Part shown: positions 34,889-43,776 of the stretch, one piece after another
How the letters are laid out: each line of letters opens with the position of its first letter
How positions within the stretch are numbered: the stretch's first letter is position 1
Notes under the pieces: generated by a model
What the model was told of the DNA's origin: nothing
Seen by the model: the letters and a program-made list of their open reading frames with translations, nothing else
The model's database searches: none
NCBI RefSeq assembly: GCF_040147005.1
Contig: NZ_JAMSHO010000001.1
Span: forward strand, 2,914,001 to 2,978,000
Reading direction: 5' to 3'
Origin: Halomonas sp. H10-9-1
Lineage (GTDB): Bacteria > Pseudomonadota > Gammaproteobacteria > Pseudomonadales > Halomonadaceae
DNA: 64,000 bases
Program-made: the position numbers and the translations under genes

Positions 34889-36994
34889 CTACCCCGTGGC
34901 CCCCTGCCCGGCCAACCGGCGGCGCACCTCGGCGACGCGGCGCCCGAGGGCCTGGCACCGGGCACGACGCTCCGCTGCTCCCAGGGGCGCATAACGCAAC
35001 CGCTCGAACTGATGAGCACAGTCGCGCAGCGCGGGACCGGCGGCCCCCGCAGAGTCGGCCAGGCGACGCAGATGGCCGGCCGGCGACTCACCCTCGCGGG
35101 GCGGCATGCCGCGTCGGGAAAGCCAGGCCTGTAGCCGGCGGATGCGCAGCGCCTCGTCGCGCCCCTCCCTATAGCGGCGCCAGGCGAGGTGCAACCCTCC
35201 CGCCAGCCCGCCCAGCGCCGCGAGGACAAGCGCCAGGCCCACCCACCACGCCACCGGGCCGCGCCCCGGGAGCAGGTCCAGCAGAGCGCCCCAGAAGGCG
35301 TGCAGCCGCTCGACCACCCGGGCCAGAAGCGCGCTGCGCGCCTCGTCACGGTAGCCGATCACTCCTCGCTGCCAACGATACTCCAGGCGCTCCCAGTCCA
35401 GGCGCAAGCGATTGATCCAGCCCAGCTCGCGCATGCGCAGCGGCGAAAAGGGGGAGTCGGCCAGGAAGGCCTCGCCGCCATCCTCCACCGCCTCGGCCCC
35501 CTGCTCGATGCGCTCCGGTGCAATGGCAGCGGTAGGATCGAGGCGCTGCCAGGCACCCTCCAGCCACACCTCCACCCAGGCGTGGGCGTCGTAGTCGCGC
35601 ACCGTGTAGTGGCCATCCGGATGGCGCTCACCGCCCAGGAAGCCGGCCACGATGCGCGCCGGCAACCCCACCGATCGAGCCAGCACCGCCATGGCCGAGG
35701 CGTAATGGGTGCAGTAGCCGGCGCGACTCTCGAACAGGAACTCGTCGACCCGGTCGTGGGAGGCCAGTCGCGGCGGCGCCAGGGTGTAGCGGAACGGCGC
35801 CTCGCCGAAGCGCGCCATCACTGCCGCCAGGAAAGCACGGGGCTCGCCCTGGGCCTGCCGCCACAGGCGTTCGGCCAGCGCGCGGCTGCGCGGGTTGGCA
35901 TCGCCCGGCAACCGGGTGTACCAGCGCGTCTCCAGGGGCCCGGGCCAGCTCGGTGCCAAGCCGCTGCTCGCCAGGCGCAGCAGGCTGCGCGAGGCAAGCG
36001 GCGCGAGCCCCTCCACGGTGCCGTCGGCGAGCCAGCGCAGTCGCTCGTCGCTTTCCAGGGGAGCCCCCAGCGAGGGCCGCCAGGGGCGACTGTCGGGCTC
36101 CAGCAGCAGCTCCGCCATGAAGCGCGGCTCGGCGCCGCTCGACCAGGGTACGCGCGCGCCCTCGGCCACCAGCTCGCGCAGGTCCCGCCCCTCGCCTGTG
36201 GCAAGGCGCTCTGGCGAAACCCTACGCCAGCGCTCGCCATCGAATTCCGAGAGGGTATAGACACGCCAGTAGCGCTCCCCGGGGGCCGGCTCGTCGCCTT
36301 CGAAGCGCGCTCGAAAGGCACGCCGATCGCTGCGCGACAGCTCGGCGATGTCCCCCGGGGCGATCTCGTCGGTGAGCCCGGTAGCGGCACGTTCTGCCTG
36401 GGGCAGGTTCCACAGCGGCCCGAGCCGAGGGAACGCCAGGAACAGCATCACCATCAGCGGCGCAGAGAGCCCCAGCAGCCAGGCGCTCTCGCGCCACGCC
36501 TGGCGTGCGGTGGCAGCGCCGGCCAGCCACACCAGCGAGTGCATCAGCCAAGCCACCACCATCAGAGCGCCGGCGGCCATGGGAATGCCCTGGTCATGGA
36601 GGAAGGCCACGGTGGTGGCGACCATGCCGATCAGCACCACCACCCGGGCGTCGCGGCGGGTATGGGTCTCGAGCAGCTTGAGCAGGTAGACCCCCAGCAG
36701 CAGGCCGATCATCGACTCCATGCGTCCCAGCGTGCCGTAGTGCAGCCAGAGGCCGCCGGTCAGCGCCGCCACGCCGGCCAGGCGCAGCACCACCCCGGCA
36801 CGCGGTAGGCGGCGGCGCAGCTGCAGGTAACGGTAGCCGGCCACCAGGGCGGCGAGGCCCACCATCCAGGCGGGCATGAAGGGCAGGTGCAGGGCCAGCA
36901 CCAGGCACTGGCCGACGAACAGCCGTCGCAGCATGGCCGCACTCAAGGCCCGGCCATCGGCCAGTACCGCCGACCGCGCCTCGCCCGGGCTCAT
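34889..36994 (-). CDS. TgpA-type transglutaminase-like membrane protein (DUF3488)
   Basis: A 701-residue inner-membrane protein. The first ~200 residues hold about six hydrophobic helices (DUF3488), followed by a periplasmic transglutaminase-like domain with the triad Cys in RAGYCTHYASAMAVLAR, His in DYDAHAWVEVWL and Asp in QRLDPTAAI. One more helix near residue 565 precedes a cytoplasmic tail. TgpA of Pseudomonas is essential, but its substrate is unknown. Its ATG overlaps the DUF58 stop by 4 bp. Confidence 0.92.
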   Translation of the reverse strand: MSPGEARSAVLADGRALSAAMLRRLFVGQCLVLALHLPFMPAWMVGLAALVAGYRYLQLRRRLPRAGVVLRLAGVAALTGGLWLHYGTLGRMESMIGLLLGVYLLKLLETHTRRDARVVVLIGMVATTVAFLHDQGIPMAAGALMVVAWLMHSLVWLAGAATARQAWRESAWLLGLSAPLMVMLFLAFPRLGPLWNLPQAERAATGLTDEIAPGDIAELSRSDRRAFRARFEGDEPAPGERYWRVYTLSEFDGERWRRVSPERLATGEGRDLRELVAEGARVPWSSGAEPRFMAELLLEPDSRPWRPSLGAPLESDERLRWLADGTVEGLAPLASRSLLRLASSGLAPSWPGPLETRWYTRLPGDANPRSRALAERLWRQAQGEPRAFLAAVMARFGEAPFRYTLAPPRLASHDRVDEFLFESRAGYCTHYASAMAVLARSVGLPARIVAGFLGGERHPDGHYTVRDYDAHAWVEVWLEGAWQRLDPTAAIAPERIEQGAEAVEDGGEAFLADSPFSPLRMRELGWINRLRLDWERLEYRWQRGVIGYRDEARSALLARVVERLHAFWGALLDLLPGRGPVAWWVGLALVLAALGGLAGGLHLAWRRYREGRDEALRIRRLQAWLSRRGMPPREGESPAGHLRRLADSAGAAGPALRDCAHQFERLRYAPLGAAERRARCQALGRRVAEVRRRLAGQGATG

Positions 36995-37917
36995 GGCGTA
37001 CCTCCCGGCGTGCCGGGAGGACGAAAGCGCGCCAGTGCCGTCAGCGCCTGGCGGCGTTGGGCCACACCCTCGCCCTGGGCCAGGCTCACTCCCGGCAGGC
37101 GCAGCCCGTAACGGTCGCCGGCCTGGTGATGGGCCAGTACCCGCCCACAGAGGATCGACAGGCGGGTCTCAGGGTCGCCGCGACAGGCATCGTAGTCCAG
37201 CCACAGCTGCTGCCGGGGCGGCACGCTGAACGCCTTGGCCGCCAACACTCCGGTGCGGCTCCACTGTTTCCAGGCCAGGCGGGCCGGGCTGTCGCCGGGC
37301 TCGGCACGACGCAGGCCGGCGAAGTCGGTGGCCTCCAGGCCCGCCCCGACCTGGCGGTGCTCGGGGATCTCCTCCACCCGCGGCCGAGGATAGACCAGCA
37401 GCGTTTCGTCGCTCGCCAACCAGGCCACGGCGCGAACCAGACCCAGCGGCCAGGCGCTCTCCAGGCGCAGCAGCGGCAAGTGCGTCTCGCCACGCGCCGG
37501 GGCCGACAGGGCCAGGTCCGCCCGGCCATGGCCCTCGGGCAGGTCGAGGGCCACCCTCGCCCCGTCGGCATGCAGCTCGATGGCGTGGCGCGGACGCCCG
37601 CCGTCCAGCACCACCCCCAGGCGCGCCTCATCCCCGGCGAAGGTCTCGGCAGGCAGGCGCAGGGTGGTACGCACGCCGATCAGGTTGCGCCAGGTGCGCA
37701 GCAGGGCCACGGCCGCCACCGCAAACAGCCAGAAGGCCAGCCCGTAGGCGAGGCTGTTCTGGTAGTTGATGCCGAACAACAGCAGCAACAGGACCAGCAC
37801 CGCCCAGCCCAGGCCGAAGCGGGTGGGCAGCAGGAACAACCGACGCTGGGGCAGCGGCGTGCCGGGGGCGATCGCCGCCCGGCGCCACCAGCGCTGGCGC
37901 GACGCCCGCGACAGCAC
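36991..37917 (-). CDS. DUF58 protein
   Basis: A 308-residue protein. Two hydrophobic helices (LGWAVLVLLLLLFGINYQNS and LAYGLAFWLFAVAAVALL) lead into a DUF58 region with RRAEPGDSPARLAWKQWSRTG, the usual DUF58 core (GD..R.I.W...AR). The start is uncertain: the GTG at 37917 lies 2 bases after the moxR stop and keeps both helices; earlier starts would overlap moxR. It works with MoxR-type ATPases in a poorly understood assembly role. Confidence 0.85.
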   Translation of the reverse strand: MLSRASRQRWWRRAAIAPGTPLPQRRLFLLPTRFGLGWAVLVLLLLLFGINYQNSLAYGLAFWLFAVAAVALLRTWRNLIGVRTTLRLPAETFAGDEARLGVVLDGGRPRHAIELHADGARVALDLPEGHGRADLALSAPARGETHLPLLRLESAWPLGLVRAVAWLASDETLLVYPRPRVEEIPEHRQVGAGLEATDFAGLRRAEPGDSPARLAWKQWSRTGVLAAKAFSVPPRQQLWLDYDACRGDPETRLSILCGRVLAHHQAGDRYGLRLPGVSLAQGEGVAQRRQALTALARFRPPGTPGGTP

Positions 37918-37919
37918 GG

Positions 37920-38846
37920 CTAGCCCATCACCGGCACGCGGGCCAGCAGGTGGCGAGCCAGGGCCTCGCCCTCCTCGCGCCGACCGCTGCTCAGGCGATG
38001 TCCCACCACCGGCACCCACACCGCCTGGACGTCCTCGGGCAGCACGTAGTCGCGGCCTTCGAGCAGTGCCCAGCCGCGTGCCGCCTGGAGCAGTGCCAGG
38101 GCTCCGCGTGTGGAGAGCCCCCAGGCAAGCTCCGGGTGCTCGCGGCTGGCGCCAACCAGTGCCTGCACATAGTCGAGCAGCGCCTCGGCAACATGGATAG
38201 TGGCCAGCCGCGCCTGCCAGGTGCGCAGCTGTTCGGCGGCGAGCAGCGCCGGCAGCTCGGCCAGGCGCTCGCGGCCGGCATGCCCGCGCAGGATCTCGCG
38301 CTCGGCGCGGGTGTCGGGGTAACCCAGCGAAAGGCGCATCAGGAAACGGTCCAACTGGGATTCCGGCAGCGCAAAGGTGCCGGCCTGCTCCTGGGGGTTC
38401 TGAGTCGCGATGACGAAGAAGGGATCCGGCAGCGGGCGGGTCTCGCCCTCAACGGTCACCCGTCCCTCCTCCATGGCCTCGAGGAGGGCACTCTGGGTCT
38501 TGGGAGTGGCGCGGTTGATCTCGTCGGCGAGCACCACGCTGTGGAAGATCGGCCCGGGATGGAAGGTGAAGCGCGCCTCGCGCGGATCGAACACCGAGAC
38601 GCCGAGCACGTCGGCAGGCAGCAGATCACTGGTGAACTGCAGGCGCTGCATGTCCAGGCCGGTAACCCGGGCCAGCGACTGGGCCAGGGTGGTCTTGCCC
38701 AGCCCCGGCAGGTCCTCGATCAGCAGGTGCCCTCGGCACAACAGGCAGCAGAGCGCCAGGCGCACCTCCCGGGACTTGCCCAGTATCACCCCCTCGAGGG
38801 CTGCCAGCACGGCGTCCAGCTCATTGAGGCGGACCGGTCGGTTCAT
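37920..38846 (-). CDS. MoxR-family AAA+ ATPase
   Basis: A 308-residue ATPase. Walker A is LLIEDLPGLGKTTLAQSLA, Walker B region VVLADEINRATPKTQSALLEAMEE, sensor 1 FFVIATQNPQEQAGTF, and the arginine finger lies in QLDRFLMRLSLGYP. MoxR ATPases are chaperone-like and act with DUF58 and von Willebrand-type proteins. Its ATG overlaps the Nudix gene stop by 4 bp, so Nudix-moxR-DUF58-TgpA form one operon. Confidence 0.94.
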   Translation of the reverse strand: MNRPVRLNELDAVLAALEGVILGKSREVRLALCCLLCRGHLLIEDLPGLGKTTLAQSLARVTGLDMQRLQFTSDLLPADVLGVSVFDPREARFTFHPGPIFHSVVLADEINRATPKTQSALLEAMEEGRVTVEGETRPLPDPFFVIATQNPQEQAGTFALPESQLDRFLMRLSLGYPDTRAEREILRGHAGRERLAELPALLAAEQLRTWQARLATIHVAEALLDYVQALVGASREHPELAWGLSTRGALALLQAARGWALLEGRDYVLPEDVQAVWVPVVGHRLSSGRREEGEALARHLLARVPVMG

Positions 38847-39379
38847 GACGCCACCTCGAGTAGCCCGGCATCACGCAGCACCTCCACCGCCTGGCGAGTG
38901 TCCGGGGTCACCTCGGCGAGGGCCAGGGCCTCGGCGGGCGGCAGCCAGAACGCCTCGGCCACCTCCTCGGCCTGGAGTGCCAGCGGGCCGTCGTGCTCGA
39001 TCAGGTAGAGGCTACCGAAGATATGGTTGCCGCCCAGGGCATGCACGAAGCCACCCGCCGGCACCAGCGTCACACCGCGGATGCCCAGTTCCTCCTCGAG
39101 CTCGCGACGGGCCGCCAGGTGCACCGCCTCGCCGGCCCCCACCACGCCACCGGCGGCCAGGTCGAGGCCACCGGGGAAAACTTCCTTGGTCAGGGTGCGG
39201 CGCTGCACGCAGAGCTCACCGCGAGTGTTGCGCACCACCACGTAGGTGGCGCGGTGCCAGAACCGGAAACGGCGCATCTCGGATCGCCAGGCGCTGCCGC
39301 AGGGGCGATTGCAGGCATCCACCAGCTGGATGCGTTCGCGGGCGACATGCGGTGTCGGCAAGTGCGGATCTTCGAACAT
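38843..39379 (-). CDS. Nudix hydrolase (YfcD-like)
   Basis: A 178-residue Nudix protein. The Nudix box is complete: GGVVGAGEAVHLAARRELEEE fits Gx5Ex7REUxEExGU when read on to LGI. The N-terminal MRRFRFWHRATYVVVRN and VQRRTLTKEVFPGGLDLA match the isopentenyl-diphosphate-isomerase-like YfcD subgroup. The substrate is unknown. The start MFEDPH at 39379 has GGGGAG upstream. Confidence 0.9.
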   Translation of the reverse strand: MFEDPHLPTPHVARERIQLVDACNRPCGSAWRSEMRRFRFWHRATYVVVRNTRGELCVQRRTLTKEVFPGGLDLAAGGVVGAGEAVHLAARRELEEELGIRGVTLVPAGGFVHALGGNHIFGSLYLIEHDGPLALQAEEVAEAFWLPPAEALALAEVTPDTRQAVEVLRDAGLLEVAS

Positions 39380-39493
39380 GGACGTCTCCCCGGGAAATGT
39401 CCCAAGCCTAACCAGTCGGTGGCGTGGCGTCACGTTGACCGCAGGCGTCACGACTTCCATGCTCAGTCAAGGCCGCCGATGCGGAGACCCGCC

Positions 39494-39689
39494 ATGCCCG
39501 ACTACGCCCCTCGCCACCACCTGGCCACCCATGAGGTGGCCAACCAACCGCCCCCGGCCGGCGATCGCGACCTGCTCGCCGAGGACCTTCCGTTGCGCGA
39601 GGCGCTGGCCCGGGAGGCGCCGGCGTGGGTCGCCGAGAGGCTCGCCGCATTGGGCCGCGACACCGGCAGCGAACGCGTCCAGGCACTAG
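39494..39689 (+). pseudogene. AidB-like acyl-CoA dehydrogenase, 5' fragment (cut by IS)
   Basis: The gene starts MPDYAPRHHLATHEVANQP (typical AidB opening HxVxNQPPP) and continues to RVQAL, where the insertion sequence interrupts it. Removing the IS and one CTAG copy joins this fragment in frame to ESANRHPPELRLFDRHG downstream, exactly as expected for AidB. The frame would end a few codons inside the IS (at 39706), giving a 71-residue peptide that cannot be functional. Confidence 0.85.
39686..39689. repeat. Target site duplication, left copy
   Basis: CTAG directly before the left end of the insertion sequence, matched by CTAG at 40519-40522 directly after its right end. Confidence 0.8.
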
Positions 39690-39702
39690 GGAGCGTTAAC
39701 AA

Positions 39703-40110
39703 TTAGGCCAGCCATATGACGGCGGATACAAGGTTGAGTAGCGACTGGTAGTTTCTCGCCAGTCGCTCATAGCGTGTTGCCAGCCGCCTGAACTGCTTGA
39801 TTTTCTGGAAGAACCTTTCTACCAGATTGCGATCCTTGTAACAGTGCCAATCTATCTCGGGGCATTCCAAGCGATTCTTTCTCGGCGGAATCACCGGCTC
39901 GGCGCCCACCGCTCGAATGATGTCCCTCAAAGCGGTGGAATCATACCCCTTGTCGCCAAGCACCGCCGCTGGAGAAAAGCCCGCCAGTAACGCTGGGGCG
40001 GCTCCGTACTCAGACGCTTGGCCCGGTGTGAGGATTAGCCGTACCGGGTTGCCGAGGGCATCGACCGCCGCGTGGATCTTGGTGCTCAATCCCCCACGCG
40101 ATTTCCCCAT
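39703..40110 (-). CDS. IS transposase OrfB (C-terminal DDE part)
   Basis: A 135-residue frame holding the catalytic DDE region: STKIHAAVDALGNPV (after GKSRGG), LGDKGYDS with the second Asp, and YKDRNLVERFFQKIKQFRRLATRYE with the conserved Glu in a Y(2)R(3)E(6)K-like motif. It is in the -1 frame relative to OrfA and is probably made only as an OrfAB fusion. It can begin at ATG 40110, but the fused product is likely the active one. Confidence 0.9.
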   Translation of the reverse strand: MGKSRGGLSTKIHAAVDALGNPVRLILTPGQASEYGAAPALLAGFSPAAVLGDKGYDSTALRDIIRAVGAEPVIPPRKNRLECPEIDWHCYKDRNLVERFFQKIKQFRRLATRYERLARNYQSLLNLVSAVIWLA

Positions 40111-40454
40111 GGCTTCGGTGCTCTGAGCCGTTTTTTTGCCGCCCCATGCTGATGAACTTTGACGATACTGCCATCTATCATCAGCTGCTCCATGTCGGGA
40201 TCATCGGCTAATGTGTCGATAACCTGCTGCCAGACCCCCTTCTTAGACCACCGGTTATAGCGCATGTAGACAGTGTGCCAGCGACCGAAGGCGTCGGGCA
40301 GATCACGCCAGGGAGCGCCTGTCCGGGCGATCCACAGGACGGCTTCCACGAACAAGCGATTGTCCTTGGCCGTCACCCCGCGATCTGAAGCTTTGCCGGG
40401 GAGCATGTGCTCGATGCGCTCCCATTGGTCATCACGTAGCATTAGCCGAGGCAT
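40086..40454 (-). CDS. IS transposase OrfA (N-terminal part)
   Basis: A 122-residue frame starting MPRLMLRDDQWERIEHMLPG, with WRDLPDAFGRWHTVYMRYNRW and LMIDGSIVKVHQHGA (first catalytic Asp). This is the usual N-terminal half of IS427-type transposases. At AAKKRL a run of seven A (plus-strand T at 40131-40137) lets the ribosome slip back one base, after which the frame reads TAQSTEAMGKSRGG into OrfB. Confidence 0.9.
   Translation of the reverse strand: MPRLMLRDDQWERIEHMLPGKASDRGVTAKDNRLFVEAVLWIARTGAPWRDLPDAFGRWHTVYMRYNRWSKKGVWQQVIDTLADDPDMEQLMIDGSIVKVHQHGAAKKRLRAPKPWGNRVGD
40131..40137 (-). other. Programmed -1 frameshift site of the transposase
   Basis: Seven consecutive A on the coding (minus) strand form A-AAA-AAA-C. 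Slipping back one base joins OrfA to OrfB, which overlap by 25 bp around this point. Confidence 0.75.
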
Positions 40455-40518
40455 AGATCACCGAAAAATGCTGATATTCTAAATCAGCCCGATCTCCATC
40501 AGCAATTGTTAACGCAGC

Positions 40519-42051
40519 CTAGGCGAGAGCGCGAACCGCCACCCGCCGGAGCTGCGTCTCTTCGACCGTCATGGCAGGCGCCTCGACGAGGTGACCTACC
40601 ACCCCGCCTATCACCAGCTGATGACCCTGGCCATCGAGGGCGGCTGGCACGCCGTGGCCTGGCAGGAGGAGGGCAACGGCGGCCACCAGGCCCATATCGC
40701 CGCCCTCTACCTGCTGACCCAGGCCGAACCGGGGTTCTGCTGCCCGGTGACCATGACCCATGCCGCCATGCCAGTGCTGCGCCACTCCCCCGGCGCGGAG
40801 GCCCACTGGGGGCCCGGCCTGCTGGCCAGCCACTACGACCCACGGGCGCTGCCGGCGGCGCATAAACGGGGGCTCACCTTCGGCATGGCCATGACCGAGA
40901 AGCAGGGCGGCAGCGACGTGCGTAGCAATTCCACGCGAGCCGCCCCCCTCGCCGCCACGCGAGCCGAACCCCTCGCCGCCGCGCGAGCCGATCCCCTCGC
41001 CGCGACCCAGGCGGAGCCGACCGGTGACGGGTGGCGCTTGACCGGTCACAAGTGGTTCTGCAGCGCCCCCATGTCCGACGCCTTCCTGACCCTGGCGCAG
41101 ACCGAGGCGGGGCTAGGGTGCTTTCTGGTACCGCGCTTCACCCCCGACGGCGAGCGCAACGCCATCGAGCTGCAGCGCCTCAAGGAGAAGTGCGGCAACC
41201 GCGCCAATGCCTCGGCAGAGATCGAGTACCGCAACGCCTGGGCGGTCCCCATCGGCCCACCCGACCGAGGCATCGCGACCATCCTCGAGATGGTGCAGCA
41301 GACCCGCCTGGACGCCGCCAGCGCCCCGGTAGGCATGATGCGCCAGGCCCTCGGCGAGGCATGGCGCTACGCCCAGGGACGTCACGCCTTCGGCCGCCCG
41401 CTCGCCGAGCAACCGCTGATGCGGGCGGTGATCGCCGACCTGGCGCTGGAGGTGGAGGCCGGGGTGGCCCTGATGCTGCGCGCCGCCCGGGCCTTCGACG
41501 GCGCGGCCCGGGGCGACGAGGCCGAGCGCGCCCTGGCCCGGCTGCTCCCGACGCTGGCCAAGTACTGGCACAACAGGCGCGGTCCCGGCTTCATGGCCGA
41601 AGCCATGGAGTGCCTGGGTGGCATCGGCTACGTGGAGGAGTCGCCGCTGGCACGGCTCTATCGCGAGGCCCCGGTCAACTCCATCTGGGAGGGCTCGGGC
41701 AACGTCATCTGCCTGGATGTGCTGCGGGTGCTGGCACGCCATCCCAGCGCGCTGGAGGCGCTGTGGCAGGAGCTCGCCCCGGCGCGGGGACAGGTCCGGG
41801 AGCTTGACGACGCCCTGGGGGACCTGGAGCGACTGCTGGAAGCCCCTCCGGAGGTACTGGAGCCGCGGGCGCGCTGGCTCACCCAGCGCCTGGCCCAGTG
41901 CCTGCAGGGAGCGCTGCTGCTGCGCCACGCGCCGAATGCGGTCGGCGAGGTATTCTGCCGGGCACGGCTGGGGGCTGAGGCGAGCCCCGCCTACGGCGTG
42001 CTGCCCAGCGCCTCTCCGGTGGCGGAGGTGCTGACGCGCATCGCACCCTGA
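40519..42051 (+). pseudogene. AidB-like acyl-CoA dehydrogenase, 3' fragment
   Basis: About 510 codons continuing the interrupted gene. Recognisable AidB features are FDRHGRRLDEVTYHPAYHQLM, AMTEKQGGSDVRSN (FAD/substrate loop), LTGHKWFCSAPMSDAFLTLAQT, RLKEKCGNRANASAEIEY and EMVQQTRLDAASAPVGMMRQA, ending at 42051. AidB-type flavoproteins are linked to alkylation-damage protection and bind DNA in E. coli. The fragment can start at GTG 40591, but it lacks the N-terminal ~80 residues, so activity is doubtful. An in-frame 24-bp repeat disturbs the loop before the GHKWF segment. Confidence 0.88.
40933..41004 (+). repeat. Three tandem 24-bp repeats inside the aidB-like gene
   Basis: Units at 40933-40956, 40957-40980 and 40981-41004 encode T/A-R-A-x-P-L-A-A each time, followed by a partial fourth (TQAEP). 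The insert lengthens a surface loop that is short in typical AidB proteins and does not break the frame. Confidence 0.88.
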
Positions 42052-42080
42052 GACTCCCCATCAACGCTGGCGCCTGCCGA

Positions 42081-42701
42081 TCAGGCGAGCAGCGGGCCGC
42101 TGACCACTCGTGCTGCCAGCGCCAGCAGCAGCACCCCGGTGGCACGGTTGATCCAGTGGGCGCGGGCCTGCAGCCAGGGCAGCACCCGCGAGTGGGAGAG
42201 CCCAAGGGCCACCAGCACATACCAGCCGGCGTCGATCAGCATGGCGGTGAGCACGATCAGCACCTGGGCCGTCAGGCTCATATCGGGTGTAACGAACTGG
42301 CTGAGCAGGGCGATGAAGAACAGGATCAGCTTGGGGTTGCCCAGCGCCACCAGCACGCCGTCGCGGGCCGCCTGGCGGCGCGTGGTAGGCGCTCCCGCCG
42401 TCTCCAGCGGGCCGGCACGTCCGGCACGCAGGGCCCTGATGCCCAGCCAGGCCAGATAGGCGGCGCCGCCCCAGGAGATGACCTGAAACAGCATGGGCTG
42501 GCGCACGATCAACGCGCCTAGCCCCCATACCGTCAGCAAGGCGTAGAAGCCCACCCCCAGGGCGTGGGAGAGCCCTGCCACCACCCCCGGGGCACGGCCA
42601 CCGCCCAGGGTGTGGCGCAGCACCATGGCCAGGCTGGGGCCAGGTGATATAGCGCCCATGGCGCACACCGTCGCCAGGGAGAGCCACAGGGACAAGGGCA
42701 T
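42081..42701 (-). CDS. LysE-family amino-acid exporter
   Basis: A 206-residue inner-membrane protein with six hydrophobic helices. The N-terminal MGAISPGPSLAMVLRHTLGGGR is the LysE/RhtB signature (xxPGPxxxxv....gGrr.G), and VALGNPKLILFFIALLSQFV is the second family motif. It should export amino acids or related molecules. The start MPLSLW at 42701 is chosen over 42749 because it begins TM1. It is convergent with the aidB-like gene. Confidence 0.9.
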   Translation of the reverse strand: MPLSLWLSLATVCAMGAISPGPSLAMVLRHTLGGGRAPGVVAGLSHALGVGFYALLTVWGLGALIVRQPMLFQVISWGGAAYLAWLGIRALRAGRAGPLETAGAPTTRRQAARDGVLVALGNPKLILFFIALLSQFVTPDMSLTAQVLIVLTAMLIDAGWYVLVALGLSHSRVLPWLQARAHWINRATGVLLLALAARVVSGPLLA

Positions 42702-42712
42702 CGCGGTGGGCC

Positions 42713-43126
42713 TCAGCGGTGGTACTGCTTCTCGCGCTCGGGCTGCCACAGGATGGCATCCACACGCAGGTGGACCTGGCCGCCATCGGGCAGCGGCCAG
42801 TCGATGGTATCGCCGACCCGCATGCCGATCAGGCCTGCGCCCACCGGCGCCATCACCGAGATGGCATCTTCCACCTCGCCCATCGAACGGGGATAGACCA
42901 GGGTGCGAATCATCTGACGTCCGCGGGCCAGGTCGGTGAACTGGACGCGGCTGTTCATGCTGACCACATCCTCGGGAATCTCCTCGGGGTCGACCACCTC
43001 GCCGCGCTCGAGCTCCTGCTCGAGGGCATCGGCCACGAAGAGGTCCTTGTCGCTGGCCTCATCGATCAGGCGCTGCAGACGGTCGGCATCGAGCCGGTTG
43101 ATGATGATGGGGGGACGAGACTGCAT
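42713..43126 (-). CDS. rnk: Nucleoside diphosphate kinase regulator Rnk
   Basis: A 137-residue protein of the Rnk/GreA C-terminal family. It has an N-terminal helical hairpin (DADRLQRLIDEASDKDLFVADALEQELERGE) and a FKBP-like domain with NSRVQFTDLARGRQM, VYPRSMGEVEDAISVMAPVG and GMRVGDTIDWPLPDG. Rnk binds RNA polymerase and affects nucleoside-triphosphate levels. AGGAGG lies 4 bases upstream of the ATG at 43126. Confidence 0.93.
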   Translation of the reverse strand: MQSRPPIIINRLDADRLQRLIDEASDKDLFVADALEQELERGEVVDPEEIPEDVVSMNSRVQFTDLARGRQMIRTLVYPRSMGEVEDAISVMAPVGAGLIGMRVGDTIDWPLPDGGQVHLRVDAILWQPEREKQYHR

Positions 43127-43332
43127 GGCACCTCCTGAACGCTGATAAACGATGATTATACGCTTACCATGGTATCCAACGAAAACAGCCCCCCACCCGC
43201 TAGTGGGCGAAGGACTGTGAACCACCACCATACGATATCCCGAGACGCTACAACAGTCCTGTTGCCCTGCCCCGGGCTGCAGCCCCCCTCGCCAACGGCT
43301 AGACTGAGGGACCCTTCGTTATGGAGCGCCCC

Positions 43333-43488
43333 ATGTCGGTTCGACTCTTCGCCTGGCTGATGATCGGCCTCGGCGCCCTGCTGCCCATCGTGGGCTGGCA
43401 AGCTGCCAGCCCGATCGGCTTCATCGGCCCCGTGCTGGTACTGCTGGGGATCCTGCTGCTGGTCACACGGCGCCGACGTGGCCGCTGA
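43333..43488 (+). CDS. 51-residue two-helix membrane protein
   Basis: A small frame beginning MSVRLFAWLMIGLGALLPIV, followed by a second hydrophobic helix (GFIGPVLVLLGILLLV) and a basic end TRRRRGR. GGAG sits 6 bases before the ATG at 43333. An in-frame ATG at 43321 is an alternative and would add MERP. The hydrophobic-Gly pattern and positive-inside end support a real membrane protein. No family is recognised. Confidence 0.6.
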   Translation: MSVRLFAWLMIGLGALLPIVGWQAASPIGFIGPVLVLLGILLLVTRRRRGR

Positions 43489-43576
43489 GCGAGGGCCGAC
43501 CAGCCTCGGGAGGCCCATAAACGCAGACAGCCACTTGAGCTGATGGCTCAAGTGGCTGTCTGGAACGGAAGCTGCT

Positions 43577-43663
43577 TGGTACCGGCGGTCGGACTCGAAC
43601 CGACAAGGGCTTGCACCCGGCGGATTTTGAATCCGCTGCGTCTACCAATTCCGCCACGCCGGC
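43577..43663 (-). tRNA. tRNA-Leu(CAA)
   Basis: An 87-nt tRNA with encoded CCA. The acceptor stem pairs GCCGGCG with CGCCGGT. The anticodon stem-loop reads GCGGA-TT-CAA-AA-TCCGC, giving anticodon CAA (leucine, UUG). A long variable arm (class II tRNA) and the T-loop GGTTCGAGTCC are clear. Confidence 0.97.
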
Positions 43664-43776
43664 AACGCCGCGAGCATTATACGTGGGCCGCCCGGCAGGT
43701 CAATCTCGGGCCTGACTTCGCGCCAGCGAGCCGGTATCCTAGGCGGCTTGCCAGAAACCACCGGACCCCGAACCGC

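Larger units (their letters stand above)
39690..40518 (-). mobile_element. IS5-family (IS427-group-like) insertion sequence
   Basis: An 829-bp element with 15-bp imperfect terminal inverted repeats: GGAGCGTTAACAATT at the left end and the complement of GCTGCGTTAACAATT at the right end (two mismatches). CTAG is duplicated at the insertion point. It carries two overlapping transposase frames joined by an A7 slippery run. The organisation and size fit the IS427 group of the IS5 family. Both frames appear intact, so it may still be active. Confidence 0.9.
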
